From NCBI GenBank assembly GCA_018894105.1, contig CM032128.1:15543001-15607000 (forward strand): a stretch of 64,000 nucleotides of DNA. The letters run 5' to 3'. The DNA comes from Jacaranda mimosifolia (taxonomy: Eukaryota; Streptophyta; Magnoliopsida; Lamiales; Bignoniaceae). Below are positions 34,974 through 48,134 of this stretch, piece by piece. The notes under the pieces were generated by a model. That model worked only from the letters and a program-made list of their open reading frames with translations, was not told the DNA's origin and did no database searches. Both the position numbers and the translations under genes were made by a program. Positions within the stretch are counted from its first letter, which is position 1, and each line of letters begins with the position of its first letter.

Positions 34974-36470
34974 TCATCCTCCAGTAGATGTCGCGAACCC
35001 GTCAACGTGTAGGGTCCACCAAGGTGCGTCTTCCATCTCGTGAACCGAGAGATCGACTCTCTCAAGGATGAAGTCCGCTAGCACCTGCGCTTTTATTGCT
35101 GCTCGGGGTTGGAACTGGATATCGAATTCTCCTAGTTCGATAGCCCATTTCGTGAGTCGACCCGAAGTGTCTGGCTTCGACAACACCTGCCTTAGCGGCT
35201 GGTTCGTTAGTACCACAATTGTATGGGATTGGAAATAGGGCCGCAATTTTCTTGCTGATGTAACTAGGGCCAGGGCGAACTTCTCGATCTCCAAATAGTT
35301 ATGTTCGGGCCCCTGAAGAGCCTTGCTGCAATAGTAAACTAGACAAGGGTTTCCAGCTCTCATCGTTGTTAACACTGAACTGATGGAAGCCGAAGAGACC
35401 GCCAAATATACCTGCAAAGTTTCTCCGAGCTCGGGCTTGGTAAGGAGAGGTGGCGAAGAGAGGTGTTGCTTGAGATCGACCAGAGCCTGATCACACTGTT
35501 CATTCCATTTGAATCCCAATTTCTTTGTGTTTCTCAGGATTTTGAAGAAAGGTAGGCTCTTGTCTGCCAGCCTAGCTATGAACCTGCCCAAAGCAATAAC
35601 TCCGCCGACGAGGCGTTGGACTTCCCGAACAATGTCCGGTGGAACGATGTCTAGAATTGTTTGAATTTTTTGCGGGTTGGCCTCAATACCTCTCTGACTG
35701 ACCATATATCCAAGGAATTTTCCTCCTCGAACCCCGAATGTGCATTTGGTAGGATTGAGCTTCATACCGAAAGCTCTCAGAATGGAAAATGTGTGGCTCA
35801 GGTCGACCAAATGGTTTTCTGCTTTCTTTGTTTTCACGATCATGTCATCGACATAAACCTCCATTGATTTTCCAATTTCATTCTTGAACATGAAGTTAAC
35901 TAATCTTTGGTAAGTTGCTCCGGCATTCTTAAGTCCAAACGGCATAACTAAAAAGCAATATACCCCATTGGGAACAACAAAAGCAGTTTTATCCCTATCC
36001 TCAGGTGCCATGAATATTTGGTAGGAACATTGAAATGCATCCATCATGCTAAGCAATTCGCAACCAGCCGTGGAATCAACAAGTAAATCAATACGAGGCA
36101 AGGGGTAAGGATCCTTAGGGCATACTTTATTCAGATCTGTGAAATCGTTACACATTCTCCATTTCCCCTCGTTCTTGGGAACAAGTACTACATTACAAAG
36201 CCAAGAAGGATATTGGATTTCTACAATATAACCAGCTTCTAAAAGTTTGCTAACCTCCTCCTCGATGACCTGAGCCCGCTCAGCATTGAAGGTTTTCTTC
36301 TTCTGTCCGATTGGCTTGTGGGTAGGGTTCACGTTGAGCCTGTGGACAATGATGTCAGGGTCGATGCCTTGCAGGTCGGCAGCTTTCCATGCGAAGACAT
36401 CGATATTGCGTCGGAGGAAGTCGACCATGAGGTACTCCAGTCGATCCCCCATATCAACTCCGATCCTCAT
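34974..36470 (-). pseudogene. Reverse transcriptase and first RNase H of gypsy pol
   Basis: A 498-residue open frame with a complete RT: YIVEIQYPSWLCNVVLVPK, FTDLNKVCPKDPYPLPRID, MPFGLKNAGATYQRL and an intact YVDD box. The connection and classical RNase H follow (CDQALVDLKQHLSS, YYCSKALQGPEHNYLEIEK, ALALVTSARKLRPYFQSH). It ends in a TGA within HVDGFATSTGG, where an intact element would continue into the second RNase H in the same frame. The RT active site looks sound; the polyprotein is not. Confidence 0.95.
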
Positions 36471-37157
36471 TGCCTTGTCGGGGTTCCCTGGTTTGAGCTC
36501 AATTATTTTGAACTCTTATGTCGGCTCGACCCTGGTGTCCTCCAACTTTCTCTTTTTCGATGAAGGTCCCTCATCGGGTTTCGCTATAGGGGCGTCCCCC
36601 GAGGCCTTCAATTCTGGTCTCTTTTTCTGCCCGCTGGAGTCCACCGAGATTGTGTAGCAACGCCAAGCATCTTTGATGTTGCATAAAAGCTCACCAACTC
36701 TTGCGGGGGTCGGGAACTTTATTTTCATGTGGTATGTGGATGCGATGGCTCTGAAATCATTCAGAGCTGGTCGACCAATAATGGCATTGTAAGCAAAAGG
36801 GGCATCGACCACTAAGTAGTTGATCATCAAAGTTCGGCTGTGATGTCCCTGCCCGAATGTAGTGGAGAGGCTAATCGACCCTTCTGGTATAATTTCTGAT
36901 CCCCCAAATCCAACTAGAGGAGTTCTGACTGAATCAAATTTTAGTTCGCCCAAGTTCATCATGTTCAAGGTCGACAGAAATATGATGTTTGCTGAGCTGC
37001 CGTTGTCGACCAGCACATTTCTCACCTTGAAGTTGGCGATCTCAATGGCGACCACCATTGGGCAATCGAGCTTTCGGTCCACGGCCAGGCCCTCGAGGTG
37101 GTCTAAATCTGCATCAGTAAAAGAGATCAGCTCGGTACTGGTTGTCAACTGGAACAC
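36471..37157 (-). pseudogene. Aspartic protease region of gypsy pol
   Basis: The frame contains VLVDNGSSANIIF, the retropepsin active-site type common in Tat elements, and YNAIIGRPALNDFRAI, the conserved second half of the fold. A stop at 36516 separates it from RT. Upstream, TAA near 37200 and TGA at 37371 separate it from gag. Confidence 0.9.
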
Positions 37158-37370
37158 GGTTTCGACCTTGGATGGTTTGGTCGAGTCAAGTTGCCTCTGG
37201 GTTTACTTCCTAGCGTTCCGGGAGTCTCCCCCTACAGGCCCCCCAACAATCGTGTCGACGACACCTCTGATGGGCGTGTGGGTTTCATGGGCTGGTTTCT
37301 TTCCTTTGTCCTCCCGTCGCGGGCTGACCGACCTTTCTCTACGGGGAGTCCGGTCGGTCGCCCCCTCCTC

Positions 37371-38849
37371 TCATCGAGCTATCTCCTCGACAAACTTTTT
37401 CAAATGTCCCTGCCTGATCAGCCTCTCAATCTCATCTTTCAGATTGAAGCAGTCCTCGGTGTCGTGCCCTTTTTGCTTGTGAAAATGGCAATACTTTCCG
37501 GACTTCCTCATAGCCTCAGTTTCTGTAATTTTTCGAGGCTTTTAAAGCAGGTTATCATGCTGTATGGCGAAGAGTACTTCTTTCCTCGGCATGGAGAGAG
37601 GGGTGTAGTCATGGAAACGTCTGATCGGGGAGTGGCGCCCCTCCCTGTTCTGCCTCTCCTCTTTCTCCTTGCCTTTTTTCTTGTCGGCCTCTATGTTGTC
37701 ATATTTCATTTTGTTCATCTCCTCCTGGGTCATGTACCTCTCTGCGAGGTCGAGGAGCTCCTCCATTGTTCTTGGCTGCGCACGCACAAGAGGATTGGCG
37801 CACTCCTTGTGCCTTAAGCCCAGAAACAGCACATCAATCAAAAATTCAATCCTCGGGCTGTCTATCTTCAACACCTCGGTGTTGAATCTGGTGAAGAAGT
37901 CCCGCAGAGACTCGCCCTCAGCCTGTTTTACCGTGTGCAGGTGGGTGTGCGGTAGCTTCGCCCTCCTCATGCTGGCGAACTGGTGTAAGAACTTGTCACA
38001 TAACTGGTCGTATGAGAAAATGGACGCCGGTTCCAACTTCACAAACCAGTCTAGGGCCACACCCTGTAAAGTGGTCACGAGCATCTTTGAACGTATATAC
38101 TCGTTATGCCCATGCAGCTGCATCATATGCTCAAACTGCAGCAAATGCTCATTCGGGTCCGCGGAACCGTCATACCTCGGGAGCCCGGTGGGGATCTTCG
38201 CATCAACGGGAATGCACTCCTCGATGATTTCCTGGACAAAAGGGGGAGCCCGTTCCCTCCGGAATCTTGAAGGCATCTCCGGTTGCATAGTCCTGTCTGT
38301 ATTCCTCTTCGAGAGTTTCTCCAGGCGCTTATTCAGCTGCTGCACCTGGTGAGAGACTTCTTCCCACTCCTGCTGGTCCTGGTTGTGCCTGCCTCTGGAA
38401 CGCCCGGCCCTATCGCGCTGCGGGGCTCGAAGGGGTCGAACGTCATGGTCTACGGAGTTCGCTACCTCCTCCCTCGGCGGTGGGCGGGCTGCCTCCTTTG
38501 AAAAATGACCCAGGCTCGCTTCTCTCCGGGATGGACGTCTAGGGGACTCCGGTCTCTGTGCGTACTCTTCTGGCTGCGCCCTTTCTGGGCCTGCGGGCTG
38601 GGGTGTGGCGTTGGCCGTCGGCTCCAGCTGCACAACATGTCTATTCAGTGCGGCAGAAAGTTGGGCAAAAATCTATGCTGAGATTTGCTCGCTGATGAGC
38701 TGCATCAGTTGGGGCATTGTGAGAGTGACCACGGGTTCTGGCTGCGTGCTGGGTGCTTGCGCGTTTTGTTCTTGGTTCTGGTGGGCGGCATGAGAGCTAA
38801 ATCTCTGGTTCTCCTCCCTCCTGGATGGGGCTCGCTTAGTGTTCACCAT
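37371..38849 (-). pseudogene. Gag of the gypsy element with internal stops
   Basis: Starts at the ATG at 38849 (MVNTKRAPSRREENQ), 40 bp after the LTR. It contains the retrotransposon gag domain (LPRYDGSADPNEHLLQFEHM, GVALDWFVKLEPASI, FFTRFNTEVLKI) and a zinc-knuckle-like YCHFHKQKGHDTEDC. In-frame TAG (38673-38675) and TAA (37542-37544) interrupt it, and a TGA at 37371-37373 ends it. All three could come from single C-to-T changes. The capsid-like domain is otherwise well preserved. Confidence 0.93.
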
Positions 38850-38871
38850 TTCGATAGAGGATTCTAGTTTC

Positions 38872-38888
38872 CCACAGAAGGCGCCAAA
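38872..38888 (-). other. Primer-binding site of the gypsy element
   Basis: On the minus strand TTTGGCGCCTTCTGTGG follows the 5' LTR directly. TGGCGCC-type sites are common in Tat/Athila elements. I do not assign the tRNA. Confidence 0.8.
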
Positions 38889-39638
38889 TGATGAGGGTTC
38901 GATTTCGATAATGAATAGGGATCCGGTTTGAATCAAGATCCGCGATATTGATATTCTGGATTGATTTGGGATTGGAATCCTGCGATCACAGTAAACGTTA
39001 GGCTAGCCGAGTGGCCCTCGGCTCAGGCCCTCTGATGCTCAAGTCAGTATGTAATTCGACCTCTGAAATCGAGCAGCAGAACGTAAGGGCTTTAGGGTGT
39101 ATGAGTGCATACCTGTGAGAGATAAGGTTGAGGGTTTTTATATTCCTCTCCCTGGTAGGAAATGTCAGGGAAGCCCCTGGCTCGCCCAAGGGGCCTCCAG
39201 CCTTCTACCGGGGGTAATTGGTCAATTCCCCCCGTTTGAATATTGCCAGTTGGGTGTCCTTTCACGCTGCAGGACAAGATGGCACACTGTAGCGGCGCCT
39301 GCTGTGTCAGACGGTGAGGGGAGGGCACGCGCCATTAATGCGGAGGCGTGCTGCCAGTCAACGCATTTAATGCGGTGGCAGAGTGCTGTGCGGGGCTCGA
39401 CTTCCGGATCGACCTGGACATGTCGACACAGGTCGAGAATCTCCGAGGGTCATGGAGCGCCTGTCCAGGCTAGGGGTGGATTGATCGAACAGGGTTGACG
39501 AGTCCACAAGCGCCTGCCCGCGCCTGTCCAGGCTTGGGGTAGATTGAACGAACAGGGTCGACGAGTCACTTGGGTCCTGGGCCGTCGATTGAGTGTTGGG
39601 CCTCGCTGATTGGGGTTATTTTGGGCCATCCTATATCA
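38889..39638 (-). repeat. Right LTR (5' LTR of the minus-strand element)
   Basis: 750 bp, TGATGAGGG...CTATATCA on the plus strand. It differs from the left LTR mostly by transitions and the 22-bp duplication, which points to an insertion that is neither brand-new nor ancient. Confidence 0.95.
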
Positions 39639-41885
39639 GATAGGTATGTAGAAATGGAATTAGGTGGGAATGGAATGATTCTAGGAATATAATGATGTTG
39701 GTATAATTTATCCTGTGATTGGTATGTACAAGGAATAAGAAAAGAATGGAATCGTCATTCCCTTCTTGATTCTATTCTAATGATTGATAAATAAAAATGA
39801 CCAGTATGAATGGATTGAATTTTTTAAATAACCAAATTGCCCTTTTGTAAAAAGTTATTAAAATAACAATATTTATTAGTAAAATATTTTTTTATATATT
39901 ATTAAGTATTAATTGAAAAAAATTATTTTGACTTATTTTATTTATTTAAAAATTATTAATTTATATTGTTCAAATTGATTAAACTATATTAGAATTATCT
40001 TGAAATGATTAACATTAATTAAGTGCTTATTTGAAATTAAATTATATTGTTAGGATGATAGTTTTAAAATATATATAAAATTATAAAATTATGTTATCTA
40101 ATATAATAGATTTTTTTAATATCTTTTTATTATTTTTTAAAAATATTTACCCAGTCTAGTGGTGCATACGAGTCATGTCGGCTCATGAATCTCACGAGCC
40201 ATTCTCAATCTAACTTTACTCGAGTTCGAATATGGCTCGAGCGTTAATGCGAGCCGATTTCGGGCCGTTTGTATTTAGGCTTGAGGCTCGCGATTTAATA
40301 CATAATTAAATATTATTTTTTATTTTACTAATAAATATATATTACATTATTAAACATGAAAAATAAAATTATACAGTTGATTTTTTTTGAAATATATTTT
40401 TTAATAATAATAATAATAATAATTAAAAGTAACACTTTTCATATTTTGGTTGACAAATTAAACAAAATCAAATTGAAAACTCTAGCAAAAATCAGATAAT
40501 TTTTTTTTAGTATCTAGTTTCTTTTTAAATGTTAAATTATTTTAATATTAAATTCCAATAAAAACTAAAATAAGAGGTGTGTGCATGTGTAGTTGTTCAG
40601 CAAAAGGGTGAAGAAATAAAATGGCCTTGCATTTTTTTTTGATAGAAAAAAATAATAAAGCATTTAAAAAACAAAAAATGTGAGAAAAAGATGCCAAAGT
40701 ACTTTGCTTCCTGTGATGAGACAGTCAGCTACAGTAGGTTGAAAGGTAAAATCACATTTAAACTTGATTTGGATTCCGGTACTGTGGACTTAGGAACAGG
40801 TTACTGAACAAGGTTGAATATCACACATTTCTCCAAATTTTCATCCCCTTCTCGAACCAGATTTACAACTTGAACAAAAATCTGCTGCCTTCTCACCGTT
40901 CACTACTCGTCGTTCACTGTTCACGTTGGTTCTGCTGCTGGGTGTTCACCGGCGCTGCCTCCTTGCTCGTCGTTCACCGTTCACCGTTGCTGCTGCTTAC
41001 TTGATTTTCATTAAATGGCTTGAATATCCCAAAGCCCTTGGTTTGTGTTGGCAGATTTCTGTGTGGACAGCGGGAAATTGCAAGTCCATAATCCTGCAAG
41101 TTTGTGTTACTCTATTTCCGACAGTAGAATGTAGAGGAACAATAACAATACTGTTTGTACTACCTCTGTTGTGACAGCAACCTCTGTTGTGGTTAAAAAA
41201 CTCTGTTGTGATGCCCAAGTAGCCATCTGTTGAGTCTACCTTCATTTCTTTTTTACCTTAGTTGTCTCTGTTGAGTCTTTTTTCTTGGCGGACACAACAG
41301 TTGCCTTAGTTGAGTTTGTTCGCATATTACCTCTTCCTTTCTTGTTTTCCCCAAGTAAGCTTTCTGTTAATGGCTGATGAAATGAAGCTTTGCAATTCTT
41401 TTGCAGGATGTGATTGATGGAGATTTATGCAAACAAATCCCAATTATGTCTAGGATATGCAACGTAAAATTGCAGATGGGCTGGATAGAACTTCAGGAGA
41501 GATTTTGAAATAGCTGGAAGAAAAGTAGGAATAAAATAATTTGAGGTACTGCTCTTGTCAATAGAAAATTCCTCAAAATTCTTGTCAACGAAAAATTCTT
41601 GGATAATGCGGGTGGGTTTAGACAGTCACTTAATTAGTTTTTCTCCCTTCTTCCTTTTTTTCCCCTCTAAAAAATTTCATGGTTGAATGTCTTTAATTTT
41701 GCTTCTAGGGGAATTTCCACAAATGCAGACACAACTTTAAGCAAATGGATGAATAGTAATGCAACACATCATTGTCAGAAACTGAAAATAGGTTGCTTTT
41801 GGCCTGATATTCATCATTAAGCTGTATCCCAACTCACCAATAAGTTGGATTTTCCCCTTCTGTAGATGTTCATTTCGGATATCTC

Positions 41886-42135
41886 ACTTCGTGTTGGATT
41901 GAGCCCCAATATACAATTGCTTTTTTTGGCATTTGGACATATTGCATTTCTTCTTCTAGTTATTTGTGTATGTTTTTGTAGTCTTTTACTTTCTTCTTTC
42001 TCTACTCCTCATTTCATGTTGGATTGAGCCCCAATTATACAATTGCTTTTTTTGGCATTTGGACATATTGCATTTCTTCTTCTAGTTATTTGTGTATGTT
42101 TTTGTAGTCTTTCACTTTCTTCTTTCTCTACTCCT
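41886..42135. repeat. 125-bp tandem duplication
   Basis: Two adjacent units (GTTGGATTGAGCCCCAAT ... TTTCTCTACTCCT), period 125 bp, almost identical. The small ORF at 42043-42231 arises from it and is not a gene. Confidence 0.92.
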
Positions 42136-43402
42136 AATTTCAGTGTCAATTATGTAAATTTGCAAAGGCTTTTAGCAATAGAGGAGTTTTTGCCTATCCC
42201 TGAGTCAGCTAACTACTTAGGCCTGTTCTAGTTGAACATATTAAAAACAATTCAATCCTCTTTGCTAAGGTTGAATTCGCACAATTTCTATGTTCTATTG
42301 CTTTACTCTTTTAATACATGAATTACTTCTCTTTTATGCCTTAATTTCTATTTCTGGAGCTATGTGGAATAGTATTAAGGTGCAATTATTGGGTTATGCA
42401 TGAGAACAAAACAATATTATACAAATATATGATTATATGCTTTATTTCTCACCAATATGTAAACCCCTATATGATATAGAAGCTAAGATATATTGACATA
42501 ATTAAAACATATATAGGATTATCATGTTGGTCTCTGGGCTTTCTTTGAGGATAAGCTACAAAGGCTTTCATGAATGTTGTGTTTTTTGAGAATCGTCAGG
42601 ATTGATTTTTCATGTTTTTTGAGGTATTGGCTTATGAACTCATTTGATTCTTAGCTAATTTTTATATTTACAAAATTGATAGTTAACTAGTTAATTTTAA
42701 CTAATTGGCTTTGTCTTATTTAAATTTTTTGAATATCATGCATGCCTACAAAGATTTTATGTCTTTATTGTGTCTTCATTTAAAAGTATTTAATAATAGT
42801 AAATTTGATTTCCAATTTTAAAAGAATATATTATTTAATATTAATTAAAATATTAATTTTGTAATTAACGTCCATTAATTTTAAAAGATTTAACTTTTCT
42901 TGTTGTACCACAAGATAATTAAATTAATTGTACATTTGTTGGATTAAATTAATTGATTTTTAATTAACGATAAAAATTAATTTAATTAATTTCATCTTAT
43001 AAACTCAAAATAAATTTTTAAGTCTACAATCACAATCAAGTAATCAAATGAATGTTGTAATTAGGTTAGACCCATTAGAGTATTTTCATTATTTTTGTGT
43101 GAGAACAATGCATAGGGGTTTAGTTAAAAAGAACTTTAAGGACTTGAAAAATAATTAAATTCATTATTTTGACTTTAACAATATTCACGAAGGGACAAAA
43201 GTAAGTGAATATTTTAAAAATATGTTTTTGAATTTTTTGTGTCTTTTAGTATTAATATCATGTAACTTTAGCTATGTACTTTACAAAAAATTAATTAGTG
43301 TCTCTCATTCTTTTTCCCATTATTTGCCTTGAGTTTTCTTTTATGTTGTCATATTCATGGTGCTCAACCCCACTTGATCTTTGTTTTAAGTTTTATTTTC
43401 AT

Positions 43403-43432
43403 TTTTAGTTTTAGTTTTAGTTTTAGTTTTAG
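43403..43432. repeat. (TTTTAG)5 microsatellite
   Basis: Five perfect TTTTAG hexamers. It lacks the G-run of telomere repeats, so it is a simple repeat rather than an interstitial telomere. Confidence 0.9.
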
Positions 43433-43972
43433 TTTTATTTTACAATTTATAACTTTAAAAATGTCAATTCTCGTTTAACATTTTCAACAAAATAAATAAA
43501 TAAATATATATATATTTATTTTCGTACATTTAACTGTCATTTTCAAATCTAATGTACCCACTTGTCAAGTAATCCATATTTAACTAACTAAAAAAAATTA
43601 AAATTTATTAAGTAATTGTATTGTAATTTCTTTTATATTCTTATTAAAGTTGTAATAAATTTTATCCCAACATAATTTCAACGGAGGGATGTAAAGAAAA
43701 TAAAAAGATCCACAATAATATCACAATATTATTTGATTGATTTGATGTAAAAGAACATATTTAGATTAAAATGTTAACACTGTTATATTAAAAAATCACT
43801 TTTAATTCTATAAGTAAATATTTTAAAATCATTGATCTAAGAACATGTTATTTCCATGTAAGAATTAATAACCAAATAAAATCAGGTATTGAAATATAAA
43901 AATGTGGAAATTAAGCTCCTTAAAATAAGAATATGATTTACATAATCCCAAACTTATTTATGTATTGTAGAT

Positions 43973-46900
43973 ATGGATAAAAGTTGGATAGATGAGAAAG
44001 ATAGATTCAGTCTCAAGTTCATTGCTGGCGATGACTTATTTATTGAGTTTGCAGGGGAAAATGCAATTGACTTAGACAATAAAATTCTATGTCCATGCAA
44101 TACATGTCGAAATATTAAAAGAAAAAGTCTTGTTGAGGTTAAAAGAGATTTTCATATAAGGGTTTTTTATGCATACTATCGACATTGGATACATCATGGG
44201 AAACATGAATCAGATCGGCCTATTTCTTATAGTCAAAGTACTCATAGTAGTGGTCATCTTGAAAATGATAGTATGTGGTCATCTCAAGAATGTAATGAAT
44301 GTGATGGTTATGGGAATGATGAACTACCTGAAATGATAGGGGAAATTAGAGATGCAGAATTTTCTGAATCAAATGAACAAAATTTTGAAAGGCTACTGCA
44401 TGATGCCACTTGTGAACTATACTCTGGTCGGAAGAACCTTTCTTTGTTGAACTTTATTGTGAAATTGATGCATATCAAAGTAATGAATAGAATGTTTGAT
44501 AAAGCAGTAAACATGATACTTAAATTGTTCAAAGAGGTCCTACCAGAAGGTAATGTGGTTCCAAAAAATCTTTACATGGCTAGAAAACTACTTTCAGGAA
44601 TAGGATTGGGGTACATAAAAATAGATGCATGCAAGTATGATTGTGCTTTATTTTGGAAAGAGAATGAAAATGAAACATGTTGTCCCATTTGTAAAGAGCT
44701 TCGTTGGAAACTTCATGAAAGGAAAGGAAAACAAATTCCCCAAAAGCTGTTATGGTACTTTCCTTTGACTCCGAGGCTCCAAAGACTTTATACGTGTTCT
44801 AAAAATGTTTCTGATATGCTGTGGCATGCTGAGAAACGTCTGGATATAGAAGGAAGTATGAGCCATCCTGCAGATTCACCTGCTTGGAAAGAATTTGATC
44901 TTCAATATCCAGATTTTGCCTCAGATCCACACAATGTCAGACTTAGTCTTGCTACATATGGGTTTAATCCTTTTGGAAACATGAGCAATTTATACAGTAT
45001 GTGGCATGTTGTAGTAATTTCATATAATATGCCACTATACAAAGGCATGAAAGATGATTTTTTGTTTTATGCCTTTGCTTATCTCTAGTCCTCGAGCTCT
45101 TGGAAAGGTATTGATATTTTATCTTTGACCACTAGTAGAAGAATTAAAAGAATTATGGAAAGGGGTCGAGGTATATGATGTCTCTAGTAAGTAATCTTTC
45201 CAAATGTGTAGCAATTTTGTGGACAATTAATGATCTTCCTGCACTCAATAATTTGGCGGGATGGATCACAAAAGGATACACAACGTCTCCTTGTTGTCTC
45301 TATGACATGGATTCAAGAAAGATTCGAAGTAAGATATGCTACATGGGTCATCGTCGCTACTTGGATAATGCCCATCCCTTTCATAGGAGCAAATTGTTTG
45401 ACGGTAAGTTAGAAAGTCGTTCTACACCTATGGAATGGATTGGAGATGAAGTGCTTCTACACTCGAACAACATCGAGCATATGTTCGACATACTGGGGAA
45501 ACACTTAAGTAATGGAAAGAGAAAACGAAGCATGGAGGAAGGGAATTGGGTAAAGAAAAGTATCTTTTTTGAGTTGCCTTATTGGCATAAACTCAAAATT
45601 CGACATAATATTGATGTCATGCACGTGGAGAAAAATATTTATAATAGTGTGTTGGGGACATTACTAAACATCGATGGAAAAACGAAAGACATAGAAAAGG
45701 CGTGAGAAGACTTGCGTGATCTTAATATAAGAAAAGAGTTACACTTACAAAGACGTGGAAATATAACAACAAAGCCTAATGTATGTTACAACCTTTCATC
45801 CATAGAGAAAAAGGCCTTACGTGATTTCCTTAGATCTATCAAGTTCCCTAATGGATATGCTGCAAATATTTCTAGATGTGTAAAAGATGGAAGGATATCC
45901 GGGTTAAAAACACATGATTGCCACGTACTCTTATAGCGTTTGATACTTTTGGCCATTCATGGTTATCTTCATAAGGATGTCAGTGAAGTGTTATTTGAAT
46001 TGGGTGAATTCTTTAGTATCTTATGTTCAAAGACACTAAAAATTGTTGATATTGAGAAAATAGATAGAAATATTCCTCTTATTTATGCAAGTTAGAGAAA
46101 ATATTTCCTCTTGCATTCTTCGATATCATCATCCACTAGCAATTCACCTACCTTAAGAGGCAAAAATTGCTGGTTCGGTTCATTCTCATTGGATGTATCC
46201 AATTGAAAGGCAAAAGGGATCCTATGTTTTTATCACATACAAAAATTCCTATTCAAATAAATCCAAAAAGAGGGTATTAACAAAGTTTCTTTATGTAACA
46301 TCTTATTTTAGGTTCCTTAAATCTCTTGAGGGTTATATGCGCAATAAAGCTTGACCTGAAGGCTTTATTGCTGAAGGATACATAGTCAAAGAGTGTTTAA
46401 CATTCATGTCAATGTATCTAAAGACATTGAAAAAAGGCCTAATAGGGTTGCAAGAAACAATGATGGTGCCAACCAACCAAATAAATGTGAGCTTTCCGTC
46501 TTTGCATTAAAAGTCTGTCCATTTGGACCCCTTAAATGTGTTGTTCCACTATCCCAAAAGTAGCTTCAGGTAGCCCACAATTTTATATTGAATAACTGCA
46601 ATGAAGTGAATCCTTACAAAGGGTAAGAAAAAATTCATTTTAAGCTTGACATATAATATTTTGAACTTAATACTTTTCATAACTTAAGATAATTATATGC
46701 TTTAGAAAGCACTTGGAGGATTTGAAGAGGCTCAATGTGAGAGACATTCAAAAAACATATCAAGAAGAATTCCATTGCTAGTTTATGGAGCATGTGAGCT
46801 GTAAATTATACCAATACTAGTTCAAATCTGAATTGTACTAGCGCTTACCATTCTACATCTATATTTATTTGTAGATCAGCAAAGTTTATCACCAACACCC

Positions 46901-47646
46901 TGAGCATGTTTATAGAGAATTGTAGTTACTGGCAAATAGTCCTCAATTATACTTGACAAAGTTTTATTTTGGTTGTTGTGTCAATGAAGTTCGATTTCAT
47001 GCAAAAGATCGAGATGATCACCGAACCACATAAAATAGTGGATTGATTGTGAAGGGGGGAGCACAACAATGAGATGATAGAGTTCTATGGCTTCTTAACT
47101 GAAGTATTATAGCTTACATATCTTTGTGGATACAAAGTGGTATTATTTCAGTGTAAGTGCTTCAATATTGGTAGTAAAACCACAATAAGACATGATAAGC
47201 ATTTTGTTAGTATTGATATAAGATCTCGATAGTACGAAGATGATCCATTCGTGTTTCCAAACCAAGTGCAACAAGCTTTCTACATCCATAACACTAAGTT
47301 TGGTGATAATTGGATAGTTGTGCAACGTATACACCATAGACATCTTCGGAATCTTCCTGAACACGAATAATTAGATGTAGTAGATAAGAGTAATGTTAAA
47401 TTGAGGGGTGAAGTTGATGCATTTCAGCGTCACGATTCAAATGGGGATGCAACAGTATTGGCAAATGATGACATTGATTTAAACTATTTAGTTAGAGAAG
47501 ATATTGAGCCTCATGTTATAGATGAAGATGTTTTGAATGGCATTAGAGAGCACGAATATGATGTCGAATATGATTCATGTGATGAGGAAGATGAAACATT
47601 AAATCAATATTTTGAAGATGTAGATGATATTCATACTTCCTCATGA
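43973..47646 (+). pseudogene. CACTA TNP2-like transposase, disrupted
   Basis: Begins with the transposase-associated domain (MDKSWIDEKDRFSLKFIAG ... LCPCNTCRN). Then comes the Transposase_21 domain: NLYMARKLLSGIGLGY, DCALFWKENENETCCPIC, DSPAWKEFDLQYPDFA, YGFNPFGNMSN, and, after a break at 45088, ILWTINDLPALNNLAGW, KICYMGHRRYL, KSIFFELPYWHKLKIRHNID and VMHVEKNIYNSVLGTLL. DUF4218-like (KTHDCHVLL, WMYPIER, GYMRNKA) and DUF4216-like (DDPFVFPNQVQQAFYI) parts follow, then an acidic tail ending at 47646. Stops or shifts occur at about 45088, 45703, 45933 and 46093, with heavier decay from 46350 to 47370. Family proteins would be about 1000 residues. Clear homology, not functional. Confidence 0.93.
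46210..46311 (+). other. 102-bp in-frame insertion or GC-AG intron in TNP2-like gene
   Basis: The family motif ERFLKSLEGYMRNKA is split exactly between GAAAG and GTTCCTT by 102 bp that begin GCAAAAGG and end TTTTAG. The insert is divisible by three and has no stop. It could be a GC-AG intron or a small insertion. Confidence 0.5.
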
Positions 47647-48134
47647 AAAGTAAGTTACAAAAACAACCATTTAATTTAACGTAACATAGGTTCAAATGTT
47701 ATGCATCCAATAGTATAATTTACATAAGTATTTGTCAACATAGTTGCATTCATTTCTATTGTTTAACTTTCATGCAATATAAAATATACTTCTTTTGTTC
47801 GTTTTCATTCTAACTTGAGTCTTAGTCATGTTATATGCATGTCGTCAAATGCTATTAAATGTCATGTCTTGCATTTTATTGTTTAAATTCTCAAACTATA
47901 AGTTTTTTATTTTGTTGAATTTCAAATTCAATAGAATATTATTCTTACATTCCTAGATTTTCAGTTTTATTTGAATACTTTTGCTGGAATGTTTATCTTG
48001 TTCTACTTATTTTCTTTGATACTATTATTGAAATGATTAATTTATTTTATTTTTTTTCTTTTTTGCAGTGAAAATGCCACTTAAGGGAGTTGTGTTGCAC
48101 CATCTAATAACTAAGAATATTCCATCAAAGATGA
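47647..48134. other. Spacer between the two CACTA genes
   Basis: AT-rich, no ORF. A splice-acceptor-like TTTTTTGCAG ends at about 48069, just before the second gene's reading frame, so part of it may be intron. Confidence 0.4.

Larger units (their letters stand above)
29055..39638 (-). mobile_element. Full-length Ty3/gypsy LTR retrotransposon, Tat type, TSD GATAG
   Basis: The LTRs at 29055-29826 and 38889-39638 are close copies, and perfect GATAG duplications flank them (29050-29054, 39639-39643). Gag, protease, reverse transcriptase, RNase H, a second RNase H and integrase run leftward on the minus strand, followed by a minisatellite and then a separate gene on the plus strand. RT before integrase marks Ty3/gypsy. 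The extra RNase H downstream of the first, and no chromodomain after integrase, mark the Tat lineage. Nonsense codons and frameshifts interrupt every ORF, so it cannot act on its own, but its LTRs, primer site and polypurine tract are all present. Confidence 0.96.
39644..43972. other. AT-rich region before the CACTA genes
   Basis: No gene is recognised. 40150-40310 is a GC-richer block with CTCGAG/GAGCC words typical of a dispersed repeat. 40840-41350 is pyrimidine-rich with repeated GTTCACCGTTCAC and CTCTGTTGTG words, possibly the transposon 5' leader. Further right it is AT-rich DNA up to the TNP2-like ATG. No CACTACAAC terminus was found, so the left end of the CACTA element is missing or unrecognised. 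Confidence 0.5.

Noticed and set aside
43403..43432. Interstitial telomere repeat
   Set aside because: TTTTAG units lack the GGG of plant telomere repeats; a simple microsatellite explains it.
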